A DNA stretch of 64,000 nucleotides from Microlunatus soli (GCF_900105385.1 NZ_LT629772.1:744001-808000); one strand, 5' to 3'. Shown: positions 44,693 through 53,115, counted from the stretch's first letter. The notes: generated from the letters alone by a model not told the origin. Numbers and translations: made by a program.

Positions 44693-45030
44693 AACACCTG
44701 GAAGTCGAACAGCGGCCGCACCTCGATGCCACCGGCCATGATCGGCGTCAGCTTCGCCAACGCCAGCGCATGATCAAGATCATCGGCTTCCAGCAGGAAG
44801 ATGCCGGCGATAGCCTCCTTGCTCTCGATGAACGGGCCGTCGGTCACCACGTCGTCCCGCACGCTGGTCGATGAGGAGGCCGGCTCGAAGGCCAGTCCGG
44901 CATAGATCCGGCCGCCCTGCTCGGCGACCCGGTCCGGCAGCGCGGCATGGGCGTCCATGACCTCCTGCGGGATGTCGTCGGCGCCGTTCGGCGTTTCCTG
45001 CTCGTACATGAACACTGCGTATTGAGGCAT
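44689..45030 (-). CDS. YCII/DGPF-domain protein
   Basis: A 113-residue protein with the DGPF motif (V-T-D-G-P-F-I-E-S-K-E) of YCII-related proteins and a P-Q-Y-A-V-F-M-Y start. DGPF proteins are the standard partners and targets of ECF42 sigma factors. The start chosen is the second ATG (45030), nine bases after AGGA; ATG 45036 is the alternative. Biochemical role unknown. It sits between the DHFR-like gene and the sigma gene. Confidence 0.88.
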   Translation of the reverse strand: MPQYAVFMYEQETPNGADDIPQEVMDAHAALPDRVAEQGGRIYAGLAFEPASSSTSVRDDVVTDGPFIESKEAIAGIFLLEADDLDHALALAKLTPIMAGGIEVRPLFDFQVL

Positions 45031-45066
45031 GATCATCTTTCCTGTCGGATGCCGGAAGCGGTCGGG

Positions 45067-45702
45067 TCAGTTGGCGAATTCGGCACCGTAGAAACCGGTC
45101 CGGAGTTCGCCGTCGCGGGTGTAGGTGCTCATCGTGACCCCACCGGGCGAGGTCGTGGTCTCGGTCAGCTTCAGCCCCGCGGGCGCCGTACCGTCGCCGA
45201 AGAGCCGCTTGCCGGACCCGACCAGCACCGGGAAGATCTTGATCCGGTATTCGTCGATCAGGTCGTGTCGGAGCAGCGTCTGGATCAGATCGCTGCTGCC
45301 GTGCACCTGGATCTCCCCCTCCCCTGGCTGCGCCTTCAGCTCGGCCACCGCATCGGCGACCTCGCCGTCGAGAACCGAGGAGTTGTGCCACACAGGGTCG
45401 CCGAGAGTTGAGGTCTGCAGGGTCCGGGATGCGACGTACTTGGGCACCCGGTTGAATCGCTCCGCGACCGGGTTGTCGTCGCCGACCAGCGGCCAACTGG
45501 CAGCGAATTCCTGATAGGTCCGGCGGCCGAGCAGCAGGGCCGTCAACGGCTCGACCTCGTCGTCGCGGCCCAGCAGGTCGTCGATGTACGGCACCACCCA
45601 GCCGCCATGGGCGAAGTCGCCGTCGCGGTCCTCGTCCGGGCCACCCGGTGCCTGCATCACACCGTCCAGCGAGATGAAGGTCGCCACAACCAGTTTGCGC
45701 AT
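45067..45702 (-). CDS. Dihydrofolate reductase-like (RibD C-terminal) protein
   Basis: A 211-residue protein of the RibD C-terminal/DHFR-like family. It opens R-K-L-V-V-A-T-F-I-S-L-D-G-V-M-Q-A-P-G-G and has L-L-G-R-R-T-Y and P-V-L-V-G-S-G-K-R-L-F, typical of the group with probable NADPH binding. AAGGAG precedes ATG 45702. It is the first gene of the ECF42 operon; substrates are unknown for these stand-alone members. Confidence 0.88.
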   Translation of the reverse strand: MRKLVVATFISLDGVMQAPGGPDEDRDGDFAHGGWVVPYIDDLLGRDDEVEPLTALLLGRRTYQEFAASWPLVGDDNPVAERFNRVPKYVASRTLQTSTLGDPVWHNSSVLDGEVADAVAELKAQPGEGEIQVHGSSDLIQTLLRHDLIDEYRIKIFPVLVGSGKRLFGDGTAPAGLKLTETTTSPGGVTMSTYTRDGELRTGFYGAEFAN

Positions 45703-45778
45703 GATGTCTCCTTGTTCGTCGTTCAGCCAGGAGCGCGTCTGGCACGCTCTACTGAACCGGCGAACGACATTCGACGAA

Positions 45779-45784
45779 TCGACA
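45779..45784 (-). promoter_or_regulatory. Candidate ECF42 -35 element
   Basis: TGTCGA on the minus strand lies about 77 bp upstream of the DHFR-like start. TGTCGA is reported as the -35 motif of ECF42 targets in Streptomyces. A matching -10 is not clear, so this is tentative evidence for autoregulation. Confidence 0.35.
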
Positions 45785-45815
45785 GCTCCGCATCATGATT
45801 TTGCCGTCGATCGGA

Positions 45816-46577
45816 TCAGGAGGTGATGACGATCTTGTCACCAGAGCGGAGATAGGCCAGCGCGATCCGCATGTTGGTGCGGCTGATCGAGACACAACCG
45901 GCGGTTGCACCGTCACCCTTGACGTGCAGGAAGATCCCGGCGCCGCGGTAACGGACCGCATTCGGCGGCCGGTTGTAGTTGATCACCAGGGCATAGTCGT
46001 ACTGGCCGGGATAGTCTGTCAGCCGCTCACTGCTGTTGGCATCGGATGTCGGCAGCCAGTAGCGGAATCCGCCGGCCGACCTGTTGCGCAGCGTGTTGTA
46101 GTAGCGGCTGCCATTGTCCTCCACCCAGTAGTCGCCGGACTTGACCCGGTGGTAGGGCACCCAGGATCCGGGATCGGCCTTCAGCCCGAACGCCGAGGTG
46201 ATCGAGTAGGTGCCCCGCGGTGTCGTCCCGGTCCCCTGCCGGCGTTTGGTCCCAGCGACCGTGCCGCCGTAACCGAGCCGGCTCTTGGTGGCCAGGAACA
46301 GTCGATGCAGGGTGCACCTCTTGCCGTTGACGCGAACGTAGAAGCCGGTGTCGGCGTAGGTCTTGGAACGCTGGTTCACCACGGTCACGGTGCGCTGGTT
46401 GGCACCGACCGTGGTCTTCACTCCGTTCAGCGTTGGGTTGCATCGCACCCAGCCCTTGCCGTAGTTCGGCGAGCCGGCCGAGATGTCGGCCGCCTGCGCG
46501 CCGGGTGCGGCGAACAACGAGCTCCCCAACGCGATCCCGGTCAGCCCGGTGATCATGATCAACATCAACTTGCGCAT
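45816..46577 (-). CDS. Secreted L,D-transpeptidase (YkuD domain)
   Basis: A 253-residue exported enzyme. A signal peptide (about 1-29, ending A-Q-A-A) precedes a beta-rich region, and the C-terminal YkuD domain has H218-V-K-G-D-G-A-T-A-G-C228-V-S-I-S, the catalytic His and Cys. It forms 3-3 cross-links or otherwise modifies peptidoglycan stems. GGAGG precedes ATG 46577. It is divergent from the beta-propeller gene and downstream of no clear operon partner. Confidence 0.9.
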   Translation of the reverse strand: MRKLMLIMITGLTGIALGSSLFAAPGAQAADISAGSPNYGKGWVRCNPTLNGVKTTVGANQRTVTVVNQRSKTYADTGFYVRVNGKRCTLHRLFLATKSRLGYGGTVAGTKRRQGTGTTPRGTYSITSAFGLKADPGSWVPYHRVKSGDYWVEDNGSRYYNTLRNRSAGGFRYWLPTSDANSSERLTDYPGQYDYALVINYNRPPNAVRYRGAGIFLHVKGDGATAGCVSISRTNMRIALAYLRSGDKIVITS

Positions 46578-46737
46578 GGCAACCTCCGTCGGATGGTGCC
46601 CCCCGGAATTGTTCGCACACTACCGCCGCGACCGCGGATCGGGACGCTGCCGACGACGTGTCGCGAGCAGACTCGTACACTCCCGAAGCAGGCTGATCCT
46701 GCTCGGAAATGGACGGCAACGCAGAGGAGCGCACCCG

Positions 46738-47610
46738 ATGGCACCACGTACTCTCGATCCTGGTCGCCGGACCCAGATCTGGCTCGGCGGTCCGACCATC
46801 GCGGACCCCGAGCTGCTGTACGAGACCGACCAGACCCTGTACGAGGCTCCGAACTGGACCCCGGACGGGAGCCGGCTGGTGATCAACGGCGACGGAGCAT
46901 TGTGGACCCTCAGCGTCGATGATCCCGGAGCCGGTCCACAGCGGATCGACTTCGACGATCTTCCTGACCTGAACAATGATCACGTCCTGGCTCCGGACGG
47001 CGAACACGTCTACATGTCGGCGGCGGACCGGCACATCTATCGGGGCACCCTCACCGGCGGCCCGGTGGAACGGGTCTCTCCCGATGACGGCAACTGGCAT
47101 TTCCTGCACGGCGTGTCCCCGGACGGCACCCGGCTGGCCTACGTCGAGATCAGCGACTTCGACCTGCCCGGGCGGCTGGCGATCATCGAGCCCGGTCAGC
47201 CCGCCACCGTCCTCGACACCGGCAACGGCCACCTGGACGGGCCGGAGTGGTCGCCCGACGGCCGCTGGATCTACTTCAACACCCAGACCTTCACCGACGA
47301 GCCCGGCCATGCCCAACTCGCCCGGATCTCCGATTCCGGCGACACCATGGAGCGACTGGTCAGCAGTGACACCGTCGACTGGTTCCCCCACCTCTCTCCC
47401 GACGGCACGGTCGCCAGCTACATCGCTTTCCCGCCCGGCACCCTCGGTCACCCGGCCGACAAGGAGGTCGAGATCTTCGTCGTCTCGACCGCGGACTGGT
47501 CGACGCCGCTGCAGCGCTACCGGCTGTTCGGTGGTCAGGGAACGATCAACGTGAACAGCTGGGCCCCGGACAGCACCCGATTCGCGTTCGTCGGCTATCC
47601 CCAGGCGTGA
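46738..47610 (+). CDS. TolB/DPP-like beta-propeller protein
   Basis: A 290-residue WD40-like beta-propeller of the TolB/PD40 type with repeated blades, such as N-W-T-P-D-G-S-R-L-V, V-S-P-D-G-T-R-L-A-Y, W-S-P-D-G-R-W-I-Y-F and L-S-P-D-G-T-V-A-S-Y. No signal peptide is present. It lacks a peptidase domain, so it is a binding or scaffold protein or an enzyme of unknown type. ATG 46738 has GAGGAG eight bases upstream; the long open frame upstream crosses the promoter region and was not used. Confidence 0.85.
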   Translation: MAPRTLDPGRRTQIWLGGPTIADPELLYETDQTLYEAPNWTPDGSRLVINGDGALWTLSVDDPGAGPQRIDFDDLPDLNNDHVLAPDGEHVYMSAADRHIYRGTLTGGPVERVSPDDGNWHFLHGVSPDGTRLAYVEISDFDLPGRLAIIEPGQPATVLDTGNGHLDGPEWSPDGRWIYFNTQTFTDEPGHAQLARISDSGDTMERLVSSDTVDWFPHLSPDGTVASYIAFPPGTLGHPADKEVEIFVVSTADWSTPLQRYRLFGGQGTINVNSWAPDSTRFAFVGYPQA

Positions 47611-47634
47611 TCAGCTCGCCGATGCCGCCGATGA

Positions 47635-48492
47635 TCATGAACCGGCGGGCGAGCCGATGGTGAAGTCCTGGATGCCGATCACCCGCAGCAGTTCGAGCTT
47701 GTCGGCCGCATCGGTGCCCTCGACCGGAAAGAACACGGTCAGCTTGACGTCCTCCTCCGGCGTCAGCAGCACCTCGCAACGCATCTGGATCAGACCGACC
47801 CCTGGATGTCGGAGATCCTTGCGGTCCGACCGACGAACCGCGACCTCGTGCTGCTCCCACAACGTACGGAATTCGGTGCTGCAGGCGAGCAGATCATCCA
47901 CCAGTTCGGTCACGTCGCGGTCCCCCGCGCGTCGGGAATACACCGCCCGAAGATCGCTGACCTGCGCCGCCGTCAGGCGCGGCTGGTCCTCCTCGGGAAC
48001 AAGATCACGGACCGCCGGCCGGGTGAACCATCGCCACAGCGCGTTGGCCTCGCGGCCCGATCCGGTCTCGGCGTGGATGCCCAAGGCGCTGAACAACGGG
48101 TTGCACCACAGCAGCTGACCGATATCGCTGTAGATGCAGGCCGGGACGTCGACGAGCCGCTCGGCAAGGCTGATCAATCCCGGGCTCGGGTGGCCTCCGG
48201 CGCGATGCGGTGGCGGCACCAGTCCGGCGAGATGGAACAGATGATCGCGCTGGTCAAGGTCGCAGCGCAGGGCGCGGGCGATGGCCGCCACGACCGACGC
48301 CGAGGGCGCCGATCCGCGGGCCTGTTCAAGTCGGGCGTAATGATCACTTGACACCCCGGCCAGTTGGGCGACTTCCTCCCGACGCAGTCCGGGCGTGCGC
48401 CGCCGGGAGCCCTCCGGGAGTCCGATATCTGCCGGCCGAAGGGTTTCGCGGCGCCGGCGGAGGAAGTCGGCGAGGCCGGGACGATCGATCAT
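47635..48492 (-). CDS. XRE/MmyB-type transcriptional regulator
   Basis: A 285-residue regulator with an N-terminal helix-turn-helix (R-R-T-P-G-L-R-R-E-E-V-A-Q-L-A-G-V-S, about 32-50; Y-A-R-L-E-Q-A-R-G) and the MmyB-like ligand-binding domain in the C-terminal two thirds. The R-R-x-E-V-A-x-L-A pattern is typical for this group, which often controls a divergent oxidoreductase. Here it diverges from an aldo/keto reductase gene. ATG 48492 begins I-D-R-P-G-L. Confidence 0.88.
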   Translation of the reverse strand: MIDRPGLADFLRRRRETLRPADIGLPEGSRRRTPGLRREEVAQLAGVSSDHYARLEQARGSAPSASVVAAIARALRCDLDQRDHLFHLAGLVPPPHRAGGHPSPGLISLAERLVDVPACIYSDIGQLLWCNPLFSALGIHAETGSGREANALWRWFTRPAVRDLVPEEDQPRLTAAQVSDLRAVYSRRAGDRDVTELVDDLLACSTEFRTLWEQHEVAVRRSDRKDLRHPGVGLIQMRCEVLLTPEEDVKLTVFFPVEGTDAADKLELLRVIGIQDFTIGSPAGS

Positions 48493-48593
48493 TGCTCCAT
48501 CATGCAAAAGCCGCCGCCGGGTATCCAGGGAGAGCGCGTCCCTGGATGTGCTGCGCCTGGTTGCCGACTCGGGTAACACCGAAGCTGGCACCC

Positions 48594-49601
48594 ATGACGA
48601 CAACACCATCATCAGCACAGCAGCTCCGCACCCGGACGTTGGGTCGTTCGGGCCCGAGCGTCACCGCCCCCGCCCTGGGTTGCATGGGCATGTCCGGCGC
48701 CTACGGACCCACCGACGACGAGGAGAGTGTCCGCGTCATCGGCCGCTATCTGGACGCTGGCGGCAACCTGCTCGACACCGCCGATTTCTATGCGGCCGGG
48801 CACAACGAACTCCTGATCTCCCGTGCCCTGCGTGACCGCAACCGTGACGACGTCGTGCTCTCGGTGAAGTTCGGAGCCGTGCTCACCCCCGGCGGCCGGG
48901 TGGGAGGCTTCGACGGACGTCCGGCGGCCGTACGCCACTCGCTGGCCTATTCGTTGGTACGCCTCGGCACCGATCACGTGGACGTCTACCGGCCCGCCCG
49001 GCTGGATCCCGCGGTGCCGATCGAGGACACCGTCGGCGCGATCGCCGAGTTGGTCGAGGCCGGGTACGTCCGCCACATCGGACTGAGCGAGGTGAGCTCG
49101 GCGACCATCCGACGAGCCGCCGCGGTCGCGCCGATCAGCGATCTGCAGATCGCGTATTCGCTGCTCAGCCGCGGCATCGAGGACGACATCCTGAGCACCT
49201 GCCGCGAGCTCGGCATCGCCGTCACCGCCTACGGCGTGCTCGGCAACGGCCTGATCGGCGGCAGCTCCCCCGATCACGGTGCACGGGCAGCGTTCCCTCG
49301 ATTCCAGGGGGCCAATCTGAAACACAACGTGGCGTTGGTCGCCGGGTTGCAGTCGATCGCCGATGCCAAGGGAGCCACGCCGGCACAGATCGCGATCGCC
49401 TGGGCGGCCGCTCAGGGCGAGGACATCGTGCCGGTCGTCGGCGCCCGTCGGATCGAGCAGGTCCACTCCATGATCGGCAGCGTGGGGGTCAGCCTGGACC
49501 AGGATGACCTCGCCACGATCGAGGAACTGGTGCCACGCGGCGCGGTCCGTGGTGATCGCTATCCGCCCGAGCACATGCGGGACCTGGACAGCGAACACTG
49601 A
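48594..49601 (+). CDS. Aldo/keto reductase lacking the usual catalytic histidine
   Basis: A 335-residue AKR-fold protein. D61, Y66 and K92 of the catalytic tetrad are present (D-T-A-D-F-Y, L-S-V-K-F-G). Where family members have Y-Q-H-R-V-D-P, this has Y-R-P-A135-R-L-D-P, so the fourth residue, histidine, is replaced by alanine. NADPH-binding elements near the C-terminus (P-V-V-G-A-R-R) are kept. It is divergent from the MmyB-type regulator, its probable controller. Activity may be altered. Confidence 0.87.
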   Translation: MTTTPSSAQQLRTRTLGRSGPSVTAPALGCMGMSGAYGPTDDEESVRVIGRYLDAGGNLLDTADFYAAGHNELLISRALRDRNRDDVVLSVKFGAVLTPGGRVGGFDGRPAAVRHSLAYSLVRLGTDHVDVYRPARLDPAVPIEDTVGAIAELVEAGYVRHIGLSEVSSATIRRAAAVAPISDLQIAYSLLSRGIEDDILSTCRELGIAVTAYGVLGNGLIGGSSPDHGARAAFPRFQGANLKHNVALVAGLQSIADAKGATPAQIAIAWAAAQGEDIVPVVGARRIEQVHSMIGSVGVSLDQDDLATIEELVPRGAVRGDRYPPEHMRDLDSEH

Positions 49602-49605
49602 ACGA

Positions 49606-49641
49606 CGGCACGGCGACGCCGAATCGGCACGGCGACGCCGA
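49606..49641. repeat. Direct repeat between convergent genes
   Basis: CGGCACGGCGACGCCGA occurs at 49606-49622 and 49625-49641. Each copy contains the dyad GGCG-A-CGCC, and CGACG/CGTCG flank the pair, so the region can fold into hairpins that may end both convergent transcripts. Confidence 0.6.
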
Positions 49642-49650
49642 TCGTCGGCC

Positions 49651-50493
49651 TCAGCGAGCCCTGAGCGGCCCACCGGCGATCAGCGCGCGAGTGTCCTCCA
49701 GCGACCTGTCCGGCGGAACGTACTCCGACCACCAGTCCGCGTCGGCCGCCGCGATCGAGCTGACGTAGTCGACCTCGGCATCGAGGTCGGCACGCCGCTG
49801 CCGGCCACCGACCGCAACAACGAAGTGGGCATTGCCGGCGGCGGCAGCCTCGTCCTTCAGAGCCCGTACGTCGTCGGCCGTCAGGTCCTGCCAATCCGGT
49901 GGCGGCGTGCCGTACAGGCAGGATCCGTCCCAGCGCAGCGCCCGCCGCCGCGGTCCGGGCAGGGCGGCGCAGCCACCGACCCAGATCGGGATCCGCGGTC
50001 GCTGCACCGGCCGAGCCGGCAATCGCACGTCCTGCAACGAGACGTGGCTGCCCTGATAGCTCACGGGTTCGCCGGACCAGAGGGCGGCCAACACCTCCAA
50101 CCCCTCGTCCAAAGCGGCCGCCCGCGCCGTCGGATCGGTCAAGTCACCGACACCGCCGAAATCGGGACTGCCGGCGTCCCCCAGCCCGACGCCAAGCACC
50201 AATCGTCCCGCCGAGAGATGATCCACGGTGATGGCCTCCGCTGCCAGCTTCCAGACCCGGCGACGGGCGACCGGAGTGACACAGGTGCCGATCGTCACCC
50301 GCGAGGTCGCGACAGCGATCGCCGCCAAGGTCACCCATGGGTCATAGACCGGCACCGACGGATCGTGGAAGAACACATAATCCTCCAGAAAGACACCGTC
50401 CCACCCGGAATCCTCAGCCAGCCGGGCCAGTTCGGCCATCGTGATCGGGTCGCCCCACTCCCCGACGGCCGAGATGTCAAGCCCGTACTTCAT
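49651..50493 (-). CDS. LLM-class flavin-dependent oxidoreductase
   Basis: A 280-residue luciferase-like F420- or FMN-dependent oxidoreductase. It shows M-K-Y-G-L-D-I-S, the V-F-L-E-D-Y segment, T-C-V-T-P-V-A-R-R-R and the L-S-A-G-R-L-V-L-G-V-G-L-G motif characteristic of the family. The cofactor is probably F420 given the actinobacterial setting, but this is not certain. It is convergent with the AKR gene and its upstream region has tandem repeats. Substrate unknown. Confidence 0.87.
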   Translation of the reverse strand: MKYGLDISAVGEWGDPITMAELARLAEDSGWDGVFLEDYVFFHDPSVPVYDPWVTLAAIAVATSRVTIGTCVTPVARRRVWKLAAEAITVDHLSAGRLVLGVGLGDAGSPDFGGVGDLTDPTARAAALDEGLEVLAALWSGEPVSYQGSHVSLQDVRLPARPVQRPRIPIWVGGCAALPGPRRRALRWDGSCLYGTPPPDWQDLTADDVRALKDEAAAAGNAHFVVAVGGRQRRADLDAEVDYVSSIAAADADWWSEYVPPDRSLEDTRALIAGGPLRAR

Positions 50494-50837
50494 CCCGCCA
50501 CCTCCTCAACAGCCCTGCTGTGATAGCCCCAAGACGTGAATCCCGTCAGGTCTGAATCCCCTGTGTTGTGGGTCCCCTGTGTTGTGAATCCCCTGTGTTG
50601 TGATTGTCGGATCCATAGGATCGACGCTAGACCCGACTGCGGACACCGGCAGCCGGGTTGGCGTGTTCTCCCGATGTGCCATGCTTGGTGCAGTGGCGCT
50701 ATCCCGGCGCCCAGCCTTGTGCGGGTCCCCAGCATCCGCACCGACGGCGAAGGGGAGCAGATCCTCGGGTGTGATCTTTGTCGTCCACGTCGACGCACAC
50801 GCGCTGGGGGCGGACGTGCGATCGGAGTGTCCCGACA
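50494..50837. other. Shared upstream region of LLM and DUF2087 genes
   Basis: A 344-bp region between divergent genes. It carries four 16-bp tandem repeat units near the LLM gene. The remaining 236 bp toward the DUF2087 pair has open frames, but none with a clear start, conserved motif or actinobacterial codon pattern. Confidence 0.6.
50538..50601 (+). repeat. Four 16-bp tandem repeats
   Basis: Units start at 50538, 50554, 50570 and 50586. The second and fourth are identical (GAATCCCCTGTGTTGT), the third differs at two bases and the first matches mainly in GAATCCC. They start 45 bp upstream of the LLM start and could be iterated operator sites. Confidence 0.8.
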
Positions 50838-51368
50838 GTGACCAGGAACAAGGATTTCAAGGCCGTCGTCCGAGCCCGGATGCGGCACACCGGGGAGAAC
50901 TACACCGCCGCCAGAACCGCATTGGCAGCAATCCCCTCTCCTCGGGTGCCGACCCAGGCGGCTCGCACCGCGGTCGCCCGGTCCCGGATGGATGCCGCCC
51001 GCCAGCAGCGCCTCATCGTGCAACGCTGGTTCGTCGATGGTCGGCTGCGGGCGATTCCGAGTCGGCGCAAGATCCGGGCGGCCGTCCTGCTGGAGGTTTT
51101 GTCCCGGGTACATCCCGGGCAGCTCTACACCGAGCAGCAGATCAGCAGGCTGCTGGGAGAGATCCACCCCGACTTTGCCACCGTACGGCGCGAACTGGTC
51201 GGTCTGGGATATCTGCAGCGCCGGGACGGTCGCTACTGGGTCTGTTCGGAGCCGCCGGTCCGCGATGATCATCAACGTGACGAACTCCCTGCCTGGGAAG
51301 AGATCTGGCTGCCCCGCTTCGTTGCCGGCGATCGCGGTGTTCGAGCTTCGGCGGAGGTCGGCCGATGA
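50838..51368 (+). CDS. DUF2087-domain protein, first of a coupled pair
   Basis: A 176-residue protein. The N-terminal V-T-R-N-K-D-F-K-A-V-V-R-A-R-M with T-G-E-N-Y-T-A-A-R is a recurring actinobacterial segment. A DUF2087 domain follows at about 60-135 (F-V-D-G-R-L-R-A-I-P-S-R-R-K-I-R, Y-T-E-Q-Q-I-S-R-L-L, D-F-A-T-V-R-R-E-L-V-G-L-G-Y-L), which looks like a winged helix and is linked to regulators. The start is GTG 50838, with GGAG about ten bases upstream. It overlaps the next gene by four bases. Confidence 0.75.
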   Translation: MTRNKDFKAVVRARMRHTGENYTAARTALAAIPSPRVPTQAARTAVARSRMDAARQQRLIVQRWFVDGRLRAIPSRRKIRAAVLLEVLSRVHPGQLYTEQQISRLLGEIHPDFATVRRELVGLGYLQRRDGRYWVCSEPPVRDDHQRDELPAWEEIWLPRFVAGDRGVRASAEVGR

Positions 51369-51934
51369 CGACCGCACCCGATCTCGTGCTGCGCCATCGG
51401 GCAGCCCGATTGCTGCATGAGCTGTGTCGGCCGGCCAGTGCGGCCGTGATCGCCCAGCTGCCATCCGGCCCGGGTCGGATGCGCGCCGCCGATCTGGTAC
51501 GCGACGGGTCGGCGTTGTCGATCAAGGAATTCTGGACGACGGTCAGCCGACTGGAGGCCCTGGGTGTGCTGCGGCGCCGCGCCGGCGAGCTGGCATTGGA
51601 CCATGATCATCGAGATCTGGTCGTCGGCCAGCTGGTCGCCGACAGCCCGCTGCTGGACACGCCGCGGACGAGACCGCGCCTGGCGGCGTTCGTGCAATCG
51701 GGACGCTTCACCCGGATGCCGACCGAGCCGGTGCTGCTCGACGAACTCTACGACGCTCTGGCGGAGCTGTTCACCCCCGGCGAGACGATGACCGAGGCTG
51801 GCGTGAACGCTCGGATCGCTGCTGTGCATGACGATCCGGCAGAGATCCGTCGAGGTCTGGTCGACCGCGGCCTGCTGCACAGGGCACCGGGCAGCACCCG
51901 CTACCGGTGCCCCGATCGTACGGAGCGCAGGTGA
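51365..51934 (+). CDS. Winged-helix/DUF2087 protein, second of the pair
   Basis: A 189-residue protein with an N-terminal winged-helix region (about 10-90, S-I-K-E-F-W-T-T-V-S-R-L-E-A-L-G-V-L) and a C-terminal DUF2087-like domain (F-V-Q-S-G-R-F-T-R-M-P, M-T-E-A-G-V-N-A-R-I, E-I-R-R-G-L-V-D-R-G-L-L). It starts on ATGA overlap with the first DUF2087 gene, so they are made together and may form a heteromeric regulator. Function unknown. Confidence 0.75.
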   Translation: MTTAPDLVLRHRAARLLHELCRPASAAVIAQLPSGPGRMRAADLVRDGSALSIKEFWTTVSRLEALGVLRRRAGELALDHDHRDLVVGQLVADSPLLDTPRTRPRLAAFVQSGRFTRMPTEPVLLDELYDALAELFTPGETMTEAGVNARIAAVHDDPAEIRRGLVDRGLLHRAPGSTRYRCPDRTERR

Positions 51935-52022
51935 GCTGTGGTGAGGCTGAAAAGCCGACCGCATCCAGCGGGTCACCGATACTGTTCGAATGCCGTGACG
52001 TTCAGGAGAGGAGGTGGAACCC

Positions 52023-52076
52023 ATGCAGGCCGTAACCCTCTGGGTGCTCCTCTCACGTTCACGGTCGTGCGAGTGA
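52023..52076 (+). CDS. Possible 17-residue leader peptide
   Basis: MQAVTLWVLLSRSRSCE is encoded just upstream of the alpha/beta hydrolase gene, with a strong GAGGAGG ribosome site nine bases before the ATG. GAGAGGAG around the ribosome site can pair with CTCCTCTC near 52047-52054 inside the small frame. Position, ribosome site and pairing suggest a regulatory upstream ORF, but no known leader family is recognised. Confidence 0.45.
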   Translation: MQAVTLWVLLSRSRSCE

Positions 52077-52131
52077 CGTAGCCGTCGCCGGGAGCGCCCG
52101 AAACACAGGCATCCCGAAGAAAGGCACGATC

Positions 52132-52890
52132 ATGAAGACTCTCGAACACACGATCTCCGACGGCGTCACCGAACGCAGTTTCATCCTGGGCGAGGTACCC
52201 GGTGTGCTCTGGACACCGACCACGGTGACGGCACCGGCTCCGCTGGTCCTGATGGGCCACGGCGGTGGTCTGCACAAGAGATCCCCCGACCTGGTGGCGC
52301 GGGCCCGACGGTACGTCGCCCGGTACGGGTTCTCGGTGGCGGCCATCGACTCCCCCGGACACGGTGAACGACCGCGCTCGGTCCGCGATCAGCAATGGGT
52401 CGCGAAGATGCTGCAGGCCCGGGAATCGGGGCGACCGATGGGACCGATCATCGCCGAGTACAACGGATCACTCGCCGAGCGGGCGATCGGAGAATGGCGG
52501 GCCACCATCGACGCACTGCAGGAACTGCCGGAGATCGGACCCGATGCACCGATCGGGTACAGCGGCATGACGTTGGCCTCGGCGATCGGGTTGCCGCTGA
52601 TCACCGTCGAACCGCGGATCAGCGCCGCCGTCGTCGGCGGGGTGTTCGTCTACGACGTTCTGATGGCGGCGGCCCGGATGATCACCATCCCGATCAGGTT
52701 CCTGCTGCCCTGGGATGATCACGAGATCGACCGGCAGACCGGCCTGGACCTGTTCGACGCGTTCGGTTCGACGGAGAAGTCGCTGCTGGCCACCACTGGC
52801 GGGCATCACGAACTGCCGAGCTACGTGGCCGATGAGGCGGCGCGCTTCTTCGTCCGGCAGTTCGGTCGTTCGGCGGCCGTCACGACCTGA
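52132..52890 (+). CDS. Alpha/beta hydrolase
   Basis: A 252-residue alpha/beta-hydrolase-fold enzyme. The oxyanion region is M-G-H-G-G-G (about 43-48), and the nucleophile elbow is I-G-Y-S-G-M near 142-147, with the last position being Met instead of Gly. A candidate acid aspartate is in L-P-W-D-D-H-E and the histidine in G-G-H-H-E-L-P. No signal peptide. Substrate unknown; similar proteins are esterases or dienelactone-hydrolase relatives. A small leader ORF lies upstream. Confidence 0.82.
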   Translation: MKTLEHTISDGVTERSFILGEVPGVLWTPTTVTAPAPLVLMGHGGGLHKRSPDLVARARRYVARYGFSVAAIDSPGHGERPRSVRDQQWVAKMLQARESGRPMGPIIAEYNGSLAERAIGEWRATIDALQELPEIGPDAPIGYSGMTLASAIGLPLITVEPRISAAVVGGVFVYDVLMAAARMITIPIRFLLPWDDHEIDRQTGLDLFDAFGSTEKSLLATTGGHHELPSYVADEAARFFVRQFGRSAAVTT

Positions 52891-53078
52891 GAATCGACCA
52901 CCCTCGCCCGACTCCTGCGACGCCCGGTTGACCGGGCATCGCGGAGATCGGCCGGCCCCCGGAACCCCTTCCCGAAGATCGGCCGAGAGTCCAGATATCA
53001 CGGCCTCCACCGCCGTACGCCGCCCGACATTCGACCGAGTGTCCGGGAATCGCGGCAGCTGCTGCGACCCGCCATTCA

Positions 53079-53100
53079 GTTGCGAAGAACTGTTCGCAAC
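53079..53100. promoter_or_regulatory. Candidate ArsR-family operator
   Basis: GTTGCGAA-N6-TTCGCAAC is a perfect 8-bp dyad just upstream of the regulator gene, between the expected -35 and -10 positions. Its place and symmetry fit autorepression. Confidence 0.7.
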
Positions 53101-53103
53101 CCC

Positions 53104-53109
53104 TAGATT
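53104..53109 (+). promoter_or_regulatory. -10 box of a leaderless regulator transcript
   Basis: TAGATT lies six bases before ATG 53116. No ribosome site precedes that ATG, so transcription probably begins at the start codon. Confidence 0.55.
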
Positions 53110-53115
53110 TGTTGA

